Assembly (NCBI GenBank): GCA_030655315.1
Contig: JAURVT010000040.1
Span: 1-64,000 of the forward strand
Direction: 5' to 3'
Source of the DNA: Nocardioidaceae bacterium
GTDB taxonomy: Bacteria; Actinomycetota; Actinomycetes; Propionibacteriales; Nocardioidaceae
Length of the DNA: 64,000 nt
The translations under genes were made by a program, and so were the position numbers. Shown piece after piece: positions 1-7,040 of this stretch (positions within the stretch are counted from its first letter, which is position 1; each line of letters opens with the position of its first letter). The notes below the pieces were generated by a model. The model worked only from the letters and a program-made list of their open reading frames with translations. It was not told the DNA's origin and ran no database searches.

Positions 1-571
1 CGGCGAGGTCGCCGCCCAGCGGCGCGACGGTGCGCTGCGCATGACGCGACGACAGCGCGACCAGCGCCGGGACCCCGACGCCCGCGACGGCCACGCAGCC
101 GGCGAGCAGCAGCCCGCCGACCGGCAGGACCACGATCACGAGCGCGGTGACGCCGACCGCGACGGTGGTGGTGACGGCGACCGGCAGCGCCACGCGGAGC
201 AGGCGGTCCTGGACGCCGTCGGCGTCGGCCGTGACGCGTCGGACGAGGTCGCCGTGGCGGCGTCCGGACGGCCCGCGGCGGCGCACGCCGTCGTAGGCGC
301 GCACCCGCACGTCGGTGAGGAGCCGCAGGGCCGCGTCGTGCGTGACGAGGCGCTCGCCGTACCGCAGGACGGCGCGGGCGATGCCGCACGCGCGGACGCC
401 GACGATCGCGACCATCAGGTAGAGGACGGGCGGCTGCTCGGCCGCCCGCGAGACCAGCCAGGCCGACACGAGCAGCAGGCCCGCCGTGCTCCACGCGGCG
501 AGCACGCCGAGCAGCCAGCCGCCCAGCAGCCGGCCCAGCGTGCGCCCGTCGGGGCGCAGGACGCCGGTCAC
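1..571 (-). CDS. cydC: CydC, heterodimeric ABC exporter subunit (3' part outside window)
   Basis: Second half of the CydDC inner-membrane ABC exporter, which moves thiols and helps mature cytochrome bd. Only about 190 N-terminal residues are visible; the gene runs off the left edge. They begin VTGVLRPDGR and hold long hydrophobic stretches typical of the first transmembrane helices; the ATPase domain is outside the window. The GTG start at 571 overlaps the cydD stop by four bases (GTGA), which fixes the start and suggests translational coupling. Assignment as CydC rests on order (A-B-D-C) and the membrane pattern. Confidence 0.85.
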   Translation of the reverse strand, partial: MTGVLRPDGRTLGRLLGGWLLGVLAAWSTAGLLLVSAWLVSRAAEQPPVLYLMVAIVGVRACGIARAVLRYGERLVTHDAALRLLTDVRVRAYDGVRRRGPSGRRHGDLVRRVTADADGVQDRLLRVALPVAVTTTVAVGVTALVIVVLPVGGLLLAGCVAVAGVGVPALVALSSRHAQRTVAPLGGDLA

Positions 572-2235
572 GTCGGCGCCCCGAGGTCGACCACGTGGTC
601 GCAGCGGTCGATCGCCGCGCGCCGGTGCGCCGCGGTGACGATCGTCGCGCCCGTCCCGTGCAGGGCGTCGAGCACGTGTCGCTCGGTGTCGGGGTCCAGC
701 CCCGCGGTGGGCTCGTCGACGAGCAGCAGCCGTGCGCCGCGGTGCCGCACGCGCAGGAGCGCCCGGGCCACGCCCACCCGTCGCCGCTCCCCCGACGACA
801 GCCCGTCGCCCGACTCGCCGACGTCGCGGTCGGCGTCGAGATCGGCAGCGCCGGCGTCGTCGAGGGCCGTGCGCACCGCCGCGTCGTCGGCCGCGGTGCC
901 GAGCCGGACGTTGTCGGCCACCGTGCCCGCGAGCAGCGCCGGGTGCTGCGGCACCCAGGCGACCTGCCGTCGCCAGTCCTCGAGGTCCACGTCGCCGAGG
1001 TCGACGCCCCCGACGAGCACCTGTCCCGCGTCGGGACGCACGGTGCCCAGAAGTACCGCGACGAGCGTGGACTTGCCGCAGCCGCTCGGTCCCACCAGCG
1101 CCACCGACGCCCGCGGCGCGAGCCTGAGGCCGGCGCCGTCGGGCGCGGCGCCGTCGCGCTGGTCGTGCCGCACCGACACGCCCCGCACCTCGATGACGGC
1201 GGTGTCGAGGTCGGGGGCGGCGCGGTGCCCGCCGGCCGGCGGGCCGTCGCGGTCGGGGGCCGCCCGGTCGAGGACGGCGAACGCCTCGCGCGAGGCGGCG
1301 ACGCCCTCGGCGCTGTCGTGGAAGTGGGTGCCCAGCTGGCGCAGCGGGGCGAACGCCTCGGGCGCGAGCAGCAGGACGAACAGGCCGGTCCCGAGGTCGA
1401 GGTGGCCCTCGACGACGCGCAGGCCGACGCCGACCGCCACCAGCGCGACCGACACCGTCGCCACCAGCTCGAGCACCATCGAGGACAGGAAGGCGAGGCG
1501 CAGCGCCCGGGTCGTCGCGCGGCGGTGCCGCTCGCCGACCTGGCGCAGGCCGGTCACCTGCGACGCGGCCCGGCCGAGCACGGTCAGCACCGTCAGCCCG
1601 GCGAGCACGTCGGCGAAGTGGTGCGTGAGGCGCGCGAGCGCGTCCCACCGGCGCTGGGTGCGCTCCTGCGTCAGCCAGCCGACCAGCACCATGAACACGA
1701 TCACGAGCGGCAGGGTGACGGCGACGGTCACCGCCGCGAGGGTGTCGGCGGTGAAGAGCGCGACGACCACCACGCCGGGCACGGTCACGGCCAGGCCGAG
1801 GGCGGGCAGGTAGCGGCCGACGTAGGGCTCGAGCGCGTCGATCCCCTGGCCGAGCAGGGCCACGACGCGTCCGCTCGCCGGCAGCACGGCGCCGGGACGT
1901 CCCGCCACGAGCGCCTCGGCCACCTCCTGCCGCAGCGCGCTCGTCACCGCCGTGGCGGCCCGCGCCGAGAGCACGCGGTGCCCCCAGTCCACCAGGGCGC
2001 GTCCGAGCACCACCACGGCCAGCGCCGCCACGACGCCCACCAGCGCGCCCGAGGTGCCGCCGCCGGCGAACCCGTCGGCCACGGCGTCGGAGACCAGCCA
2101 GGCCTGGGCCACGACCAGCGCGGCGACCACCGTGCCGAGCGCCACCACCAGCACCAGGTGGCGACGGACCGCGCGCGAGTGGCGCACGAGCCGTGGGTCG
2201 ACCGGACCACGCGCCGGTGCCTCGACGGTGCTCAC
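568..2235 (-). CDS. cydD: CydD, ABC exporter ATPase/permease for cytochrome bd assembly
   Basis: A 555-residue fused permease-ATPase, half of the CydDC exporter. The N-terminal 300 residues hold about six membrane helices. The C-terminal ATPase shows Walker A (GPSGCGKST), signature (LSSGERRRVGVARALL), Walker B (LLLVDEPTAGLDP) and a switch His (AAHRR). An open frame extends far upstream through cydB, but the real start is GTG at 2235 (VSTVEAPARG), overlapping the cydB stop by GTGA. Fourth-to-last step of a cydA-B-D-C operon. Usual length for the family. Confidence 0.93.
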   Translation of the reverse strand: MSTVEAPARGPVDPRLVRHSRAVRRHLVLVVALGTVVAALVVAQAWLVSDAVADGFAGGGTSGALVGVVAALAVVVLGRALVDWGHRVLSARAATAVTSALRQEVAEALVAGRPGAVLPASGRVVALLGQGIDALEPYVGRYLPALGLAVTVPGVVVVALFTADTLAAVTVAVTLPLVIVFMVLVGWLTQERTQRRWDALARLTHHFADVLAGLTVLTVLGRAASQVTGLRQVGERHRRATTRALRLAFLSSMVLELVATVSVALVAVGVGLRVVEGHLDLGTGLFVLLLAPEAFAPLRQLGTHFHDSAEGVAASREAFAVLDRAAPDRDGPPAGGHRAAPDLDTAVIEVRGVSVRHDQRDGAAPDGAGLRLAPRASVALVGPSGCGKSTLVAVLLGTVRPDAGQVLVGGVDLGDVDLEDWRRQVAWVPQHPALLAGTVADNVRLGTAADDAAVRTALDDAGAADLDADRDVGESGDGLSSGERRRVGVARALLRVRHRGARLLLVDEPTAGLDPDTERHVLDALHGTGATIVTAAHRRAAIDRCDHVVDLGAPT

Positions 2236-3236
2236 GGCGCGGCCACGGTCGTGCCGGTGCGGATGCGGCGGCGGAACACCCAGTAGGTCCAGCCCTGGTA
2301 GAGCAGGACCAGCGGGGTGAAGGCGAGCGCGGCCCAGCTCATGATCGTCAGCGTGTAGGGCGTCGACGCGGCGTTCTGCGTCGTCAGGCTCCAGGCCGGG
2401 TCGAGCGTCGAGGGCATCACGTCGGGGAAGAGCGAGACGAACATCGTCACGACCACCGCTCCGACGCCGAGCGCGGTGCCGGCGAAGGCGAGCCCATCGC
2501 GGCCACGGCCGGCAGCGACCACCGACAGCACGAGGGCCACCAGGGCGACGGACGCCGCCACGACGACCGGTGTCGTGCCGCCGTCGAGCACCACCGTCCA
2601 GACCACGAACGCACCGCCGACCGGCACGGCCACCAGCCCACCGCGCGACGCGAGGCGCTCGGCGCGGTCGTGCACCGGGCCACTGGTCTTGAGCGCGACG
2701 AACGCGGCGCCGTGCAGCACGAACAGCGTGAGGAACGCCGCGCCCCCGAGCAGCGCGTACGGGCCGAGCAGGTCGGCGAGGCCGCCGACCATCTCTGCGT
2801 CGGCGTCGACGGGCACGCCGCGCACCACGTTGGCCAGCACGACGCCCCACAGCACGGGGGCCAGCACCGATCCCCCGGTGATCACGACGTCCCACCGCGT
2901 CTGCCACCACGCCTCGTGCCGCTTGTGCCGGTACTCCAGGCCCACGGCCCGCACGATCAGCGCGAGCAGGATCAGCAGCATCGGCAGGTAGAACCCGCTG
3001 AACAGGGTGGCGTACCACTCGGGGAAGGCCGCGAACGTCGCCCCGGCGGCGACGATCAGCCAGACCTCGTTGCCGTCCCAGACCGGGCCGATGGTCTCCA
3101 GCACCTCGCCGCGCTGGTGGACGTCGTCGGCCAGGACGGGTGCCAGCACGCCCACGCCGAAGTCGAAGCCCTCGAGCACGAGGTAGCCGAGCCAGAAGAA
3201 CGCGATCGCGCAGAACCATGCGGTGGTGAGGTCCAT
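2232..3236 (-). CDS. cydB: Cytochrome bd ubiquinol/menaquinol oxidase subunit II
   Basis: CydB, 334 residues, the second integral membrane subunit of the high-affinity bd terminal oxidase. The N-terminus (MDLTTAWFCAIAFFWLGYLV, then EGFDFGVG) and the segment IGPVWDGNEVWLI are CydB hallmarks; eight or nine hydrophobic helices follow. The ATG at 3236 sits 17 bases after the cydA stop with a GGAGG-like site in the gap. Its stop overlaps the cydD GTG. A longer frame continues upstream inside cydA and is a shadow. Confidence 0.96.
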   Translation of the reverse strand: MDLTTAWFCAIAFFWLGYLVLEGFDFGVGVLAPVLADDVHQRGEVLETIGPVWDGNEVWLIVAAGATFAAFPEWYATLFSGFYLPMLLILLALIVRAVGLEYRHKRHEAWWQTRWDVVITGGSVLAPVLWGVVLANVVRGVPVDADAEMVGGLADLLGPYALLGGAAFLTLFVLHGAAFVALKTSGPVHDRAERLASRGGLVAVPVGGAFVVWTVVLDGGTTPVVVAASVALVALVLSVVAAGRGRDGLAFAGTALGVGAVVVTMFVSLFPDVMPSTLDPAWSLTTQNAASTPYTLTIMSWAALAFTPLVLLYQGWTYWVFRRRIRTGTTVAAP

Positions 3237-3253
3237 CAGGTGCCTCCGGGGCG

Positions 3254-4660
3254 TCAGTGGGCGAGGACGAGCGGCGCGTCGTCGTCGACGTCGTCGGGGT
3301 CGGGCGGCGGGTCGAGGTCGGGCAGGCCGCCGCGCACCACCCGGAGCAGGAGCCGCACCTCGACGACGGCGAGCACGCTGTAGAGCACGGTGAAGGCGGC
3401 CATCGAGGTGATCACCTCGCCCGACGTGGTGCCCGGCGAGACCCCGGACGCCGTGGGCAGCAGCCCGAACACCAGCCAGGGCTGGCGGCCCATCTCGGTG
3501 AAGACCCACCCGAAGACGTTGGCCGCGAGGGGCAGCAGCGGGAGCGCGACCGTGGTGGCGAGGAGCAGCCGACCTCGCGGCACCCGGCCGCGACGCGTCG
3601 ACCAGAGCGCCCACGCGGCCACGGCCATCGCGAGGCCGCCGCAGGTGATCATCAGGCGGAAGGTCCAGTAGGCGACCGGCACGTTGGGCGCGTGGTCGCC
3701 GGGGCCGAACCGCTGCTCGTACTCGGCCTGGAGGTCGTCGATGCCGCGCACCTCGCCGTCGAGCGTCCCGGTGCCGAGGAACGACAGCAGCCGCGGCACC
3801 TTGACCGAGTAGACCTCCTCGCTGCCGTCGAGGGTGCCGATCGTCAGCAGCGAGAACGCCGCCGGCGCCTCGGTCTCGTACAGCCCCTCCGCCGCGGCCA
3901 TCTTCATCGGCTGGACGTCGGTCATCACCTTGCCCTGCAGGTCGCCCGAGACCATGACGCCGAGCCCGGCCACCAGGACGGTGACCGCGCCGATGCGCAG
4001 CGATGACCGGAACGCGCTCTCGTCGGTGCCCGGGCGCCGGAACAGGTGCCACAGCGACACCGCCGCCATGAACGCCCCGCCCACCATGAACGCGGCGAAC
4101 AGGGTGTGCGGCACCGTCACGAGCACGACCTCGTTGGTCATCACGGCGACGAAGTCGGTGAGCTCGGCCCGCTCCCGCTCGGCGTCGTAGGTGAACCCCA
4201 CCGGGTTCTGCATGAACGAGTTGGCGGCGAGGATGAAGTAGGCCGACAGCATCGTGCCGATCGACGCGATCCAGATGCAGGCGAGGTGGACGCCCCGCGG
4301 CAGCCGGTCCCAGCCGAAGATCCACAGCCCGAGGAACGTCGACTCGAGGAAGAACGCCAGCAGGCCCTCGATGGCGAGCGGCGCGCCGAACACGTCGCCG
4401 ACGAAGCGCGAGTAGTCGCTCCAGTTCATCCCGAACTGGAACTCCTGGACGATGCCCGTGACGATGCCGAGCGCGAAGTTGACCAGGAACAGCGTGCCGA
4501 AGAACTTGGTGAGCCGCAGGTACCGGTCGTCGTCGGTGCGCCACCAGATCGTCTGCAGCACCGCGACCAGGGCCGACAGGCCGATCGTCACCGGCACGAA
4601 GAAGAAGTGGTAGACGGTCGTGATCCCGAACTGCCAGCGTGCGAGCTCCAGCGCCTCCAT
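3254..4660 (-). CDS. cydA: Cytochrome bd ubiquinol/menaquinol oxidase subunit I
   Basis: CydA, 468 residues, carries the haems b558, b595 and d and the quinol site. His18 (TVYHFFFVP) matches the conserved haem ligand; PHTLFAAFMVGGAF holds the second conserved His and EMGRQPW contains the Met ligand and GRQPW motif. The quinol loop is short, as in Gram-positive forms; the protein is about 50 residues shorter than the E. coli one. First gene of the operon. Its start lies 43-60 bases from a cluster of BlaI-like palindromes shared with the divergent repressor gene, so low-oxygen or cell-wall signals may reach it through that repressor (inference). Confidence 0.97.
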   Translation of the reverse strand: MEALELARWQFGITTVYHFFFVPVTIGLSALVAVLQTIWWRTDDDRYLRLTKFFGTLFLVNFALGIVTGIVQEFQFGMNWSDYSRFVGDVFGAPLAIEGLLAFFLESTFLGLWIFGWDRLPRGVHLACIWIASIGTMLSAYFILAANSFMQNPVGFTYDAERERAELTDFVAVMTNEVVLVTVPHTLFAAFMVGGAFMAAVSLWHLFRRPGTDESAFRSSLRIGAVTVLVAGLGVMVSGDLQGKVMTDVQPMKMAAAEGLYETEAPAAFSLLTIGTLDGSEEVYSVKVPRLLSFLGTGTLDGEVRGIDDLQAEYEQRFGPGDHAPNVPVAYWTFRLMITCGGLAMAVAAWALWSTRRGRVPRGRLLLATTVALPLLPLAANVFGWVFTEMGRQPWLVFGLLPTASGVSPGTTSGEVITSMAAFTVLYSVLAVVEVRLLLRVVRGGLPDLDPPPDPDDVDDDAPLVLAH

Positions 4661-4703
4661 GACGACCTCCCGGACGGGGACCGCCGCACCGTTGCGGTTG
4701 TCC

Positions 4704-4764
4704 TACTACTGACTGTAGTACGACGTCGCGTCGTACTGTCAAGGCAGTACTACGTCACGTCGTA
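4704..4764. promoter_or_regulatory. Cluster of three 17-bp BlaI-like operators between cydA and blaI
   Basis: Three palindromes of form 6+5+6 lie in the 123-base divergent gap. Site 1 (4704-4720) is TACTAC-TGACT-GTAGTA, perfect. Site 2 (4719-4735) is TACGAC-GTCGC-GTCGTA, perfect, and extends to 21 bp (4717-4737). Site 3 (4748-4764) is TACTAC-GTCAC-GTCGTA with one mismatch between arms. Centres are 15 and 29 bases apart. BlaI/MecI proteins bind TACN/NGTA-type dyads as dimers, so the divergent BlaI is the natural binder. An extra dyad GTACTG-6-CAGTAC (4733-4750) bridges sites 2 and 3. Confidence 0.8.
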
Positions 4765-4783
4765 GAGGAGGTAGGCTGGGTCC

Positions 4784-5167
4784 GTGGCACGACTGGGAGA
4801 CCTCGAGCGCGCGGTGATGGACGTCCTGTGGGACGCCGACGGACCACGCACGGTCCGAGCCGTGATGGACGCCCTGGGAGACCGCGCCCTGGCCTACACC
4901 ACCGTGATGACGGTGCTCGACCGCCTCGACGGCAAGCAGCTGGTCACCCGCGAGCGCGTGGGCCGGGCGTTCGCCTACTCCCCCGCGCACGACCGCGAGC
5001 AGCTCACCGCCGAGCTGATGCGCGAGGCGCTGGCCGGCGCCGGCGACGACCGCGCCTCGGCGCTGGTCCGCTTCGCCGAGCAGGTCAGCCCCGACGAGGC
5101 AGCCGCCCTGCAGGCCGCGCTCGCCCGCGTCGTCGCCCGTGCCGCGGACGACACCACCGGGTCATGA
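4784..5167 (+). CDS. blaI: BlaI/MecI/CopY-family transcriptional repressor
   Basis: 127-residue winged-helix repressor. It starts ARLGDLERAVMDVLWDADGPRTVR and has the family segment LAYTTVMTVLDRLDGKQLVTRERVGRAFAYSP, the recognition helix and wing. The C-terminal third is the dimerisation and protease-cleavage region. GTG start at 4784 follows GAGGAGGT at 4766-4773. The stop overlaps the next gene's ATG (ATGA), a metalloprotease of the BlaR1/M56 type, so the two form a sensor-repressor pair. No beta-lactamase gene is near; the divergent neighbour is the cyd operon, and three matching palindromes lie between them. Confidence 0.93.
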   Translation: MARLGDLERAVMDVLWDADGPRTVRAVMDALGDRALAYTTVMTVLDRLDGKQLVTRERVGRAFAYSPAHDREQLTAELMREALAGAGDDRASALVRFAEQVSPDEAAALQAALARVVARAADDTTGS

Positions 5168-6063
5168 CGCCCCTGCTGCTCGGGGCGATCGGGTTGCTCC
5201 TGGCCCACCCCGTGCCCGCCGTGCTCGCGCGGGCCCGCTGGCCCTACCTCGCTCCGCGCGCCGGCATCGTGTTGTGGCAGTCGCTCGCCCTGGCGGCGGT
5301 GCTCGCCGTGCTCGGCGCGGGGCTCTCGACGGCGCTGTGGCTGGTCACCCCGCAGGACCCGTCACCGCTGCGCATCGCGGTGCACGTCGCCGTCATGGCG
5401 CTCACCGTCCTGGTGGGAGGACGGCTGGCGTGGTCGGTCGTCGACGTCGCCCGCGACACCCGGGCCCGTCGGCGCCGGCACCGGGCCCTGCTCGACCTGC
5501 TGGCCGGCGTCGACGAGAGCGAGCCCAGCCTGCGGATCCTGGCCGACGAGCTGCCGATGGCCTACTGCCTGCCGGGGGTCGGCGCGACCCGGGTCGTGGT
5601 GTCGGCCGGGGCGCTCGAGCGGCTCGACCCCGCCGAGGTCGACGCGGTGCTCGAGCACGAGCGGGCGCACGTCCGTGCGCGACACGACCTCGTGCTCGAG
5701 GGGTTCACCGCGCTCCACCGCGCGTTCCCGCGCGGACCCCGGGGCGACGCGCCGCTGCACCACAGCGAGGTGCTCGTCGAGCTGCTCGCCGACGACCGGG
5801 CCCGGCGTCGGTGCGGCGCGGTCCCGCTGGCCCGGGCGCTCGTCACGCTCGGCTCGGGCGCCGCGGCCCCACGGGGCGCGCTCGGGGCCGGATCGGCCGT
5901 GCAGGTCAGGCTCGAGCGGCTCGGCGACGACCCCGACGAGGCCCGCTCCGGACGACTCGCCGCCGCGGCCGTCGCCTATGCGGCGTCAGCCGTCGTCCTC
6001 GTCGCCCCCACCCTGTTCCTCGCCGTCCCGTGGATCAGCTCGGCCTGGCAGCGGCTGGCCTGA
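5164..6063 (+). CDS. M56-family membrane metalloprotease (BlaR1-like, no sensor domain)
   Basis: 299-residue integral membrane protein with about four hydrophobic helices and the zinc motif HERAH at residues 165-169 within VDAVLEHERAHVRARHD. M56 proteases cleave BlaI-type repressors to relieve repression. The extracellular penicillin-binding sensor domain of classical BlaR1 is absent: after the protease core only one more helix follows (AAAVAYAASAVVLVAPTLFLAVPW). What it senses is therefore unknown. Translationally coupled to blaI through an ATGA overlap. Confidence 0.88.
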   Translation: MTPLLLGAIGLLLAHPVPAVLARARWPYLAPRAGIVLWQSLALAAVLAVLGAGLSTALWLVTPQDPSPLRIAVHVAVMALTVLVGGRLAWSVVDVARDTRARRRRHRALLDLLAGVDESEPSLRILADELPMAYCLPGVGATRVVVSAGALERLDPAEVDAVLEHERAHVRARHDLVLEGFTALHRAFPRGPRGDAPLHHSEVLVELLADDRARRRCGAVPLARALVTLGSGAAAPRGALGAGSAVQVRLERLGDDPDEARSGRLAAAAVAYAASAVVLVAPTLFLAVPWISSAWQRLA

Positions 6064-6093
6064 GGTGCCGGGGCGGCGCCGCGGGGGCGACCA

Positions 6094-6148
6094 GACACCA
6101 CGTGAACGTGGTGTCCGGGCCGAAGCACGGTCGATCTACCGTGCTTCG
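6094..6148. terminator. Two tandem perfect hairpins between convergent genes
   Basis: Hairpin 1 has 10-base arms GACACCACGT (6094-6103) and ACGTGGTGTC (6106-6115). Hairpin 2 has 11-base arms CGAAGCACGGT (6121-6131) and ACCGTGCTTCG (6138-6148) with a six-base loop. They lie just after the M56 stop and before the end of the opposing small gene, so a bidirectional terminator is likely; there is no T run. About 30 bases on (6176-6189) is CGTCCTCGCTGCGC, a sequence also seen in the repeat block near 38 kb, followed by its own small dyad GCTGCGC/GCGCAGC. Confidence 0.55.
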
Positions 6149-6210
6149 ACACCTCTGCCGTGTTCGGGCTGCCCGCGTCCTCGCTGCGCTTCCACCCAGC
6201 GCAGCGAACC

Positions 6211-6417
6211 TCAGGCGTCGTCGCGCGGACGATCCTCGACGGCGACGCCGCCGCGGCCGGGCGTGGTGATGTCGAGCTGCTCGGAGACCTTCACGAGGAG
6301 GTCGTTGACGCGCGGCGCGTTCGGCACCTCGCGGCCACGCTGCGGGTAGGCGGTGATGGCGCCGAGCAGCACGGCTGCCGCGACGATCACCACCATGATC
6401 AGGACGATGACGAGCAT
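6211..6417 (-). CDS. Small single-helix membrane protein, unknown function
   Basis: 68 residues: one strongly hydrophobic N-terminal helix (MLVIVLIMVVIVAAAVLLGA) followed by a polar tail of about 45 residues ending in a charged stretch. The ATG at 6417 was chosen because the helix begins there; the longer frame to 6558 adds a low-quality basic stretch. A GGGGGAAG-like site precedes the ATG. Nothing in the sequence gives a function. Same strand as the thioesterase and smc upstream, 179 bases away. Confidence 0.6.
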   Translation of the reverse strand: MLVIVLIMVVIVAAAVLLGAITAYPQRGREVPNAPRVNDLLVKVSEQLDITTPGRGGVAVEDRPRDDA

Positions 6418-6596
6418 GACGGAACTTCCCCCGGGGTGGTGCAGACAGACGTGGACGGACGCGCCGCGAGGCGGCGCTCCGTGGTCCGATTCTGTCATGT
6501 TCGTCACCGATCGCACGCCCGTGACCGCCGGGCGCGCCGTGACGGGCCGTCGCACCATGCGTCACACCCGCCCCAGCGGGCGCCGGGCCCGGGCCG

Positions 6597-7040
6597 TCAG
6601 CGCAGCAGCGGCTCGACGGCGCGCCGGACCGGCTCGGGCACCGGCGTGGTCGCCCGCTGCTCGCCCTGCCCGGCCACGTAGACGTGGACGAAGCGGCCCA
6701 GGGCGGCCGGCTCCTCGGACTCGCCCTGGAACAGCGCGATCCGGTAGGTGATGCTCGAGGTGCCGAGCCGCTCGACCGCGAGGCCGACCTCGACGTCGGC
6801 CGGGAACCGGAGCTGCCGCAGGAACCGGCAGCTGGTCTCGGCGACCACCCCGACGGCGTCGAGCGTGCGCGTGTCCACCCCGCTGTGCTCGATCAGGTGC
6901 CCGTTCACCGCGGTGTCGAAGTAGGAGTAGTAGGTGACGTTGTTGACGTGCCCGTAGACGTCCTCGTCGGCCCACCGGGTGGTGATCCGGCGCAGCACGC
7001 CGAAGTCCTCCCGGCGCGGCAGGGTCTCGTCGTCGCTCAT
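6597..7040 (-). CDS. Hot-dog-fold acyl-CoA thioesterase (4HBT family)
   Basis: 147 residues matching the YbgC/FadM-like thioesterase fold. The motif RWADEDVYGHVNNVTYYSYFD carries the catalytic Asp and the HVNN signature of the 4HBT family. It would hydrolyse an acyl-CoA in the cytoplasm; the substrate cannot be read. ATG at 7040 overlaps the smc stop by ATGA, so it is expressed with smc. Confidence 0.87.
   Translation of the reverse strand: MSDDETLPRREDFGVLRRITTRWADEDVYGHVNNVTYYSYFDTAVNGHLIEHSGVDTRTLDAVGVVAETSCRFLRQLRFPADVEVGLAVERLGTSSITYRIALFQGESEEPAALGRFVHVYVAGQGEQRATTPVPEPVRRAVEPLLR

Noticed and set aside
568-3219. Single 883-codon protein joining cydB sequence to CydD
   Set aside because: The upstream part is an out-of-frame reading of cydB; the CydD GTG start overlaps the cydB stop.
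5164-6063. Beta-lactam sensing BlaR1
   Set aside because: No penicillin-binding domain is present and no beta-lactamase gene is near, so resistance function is not supported.
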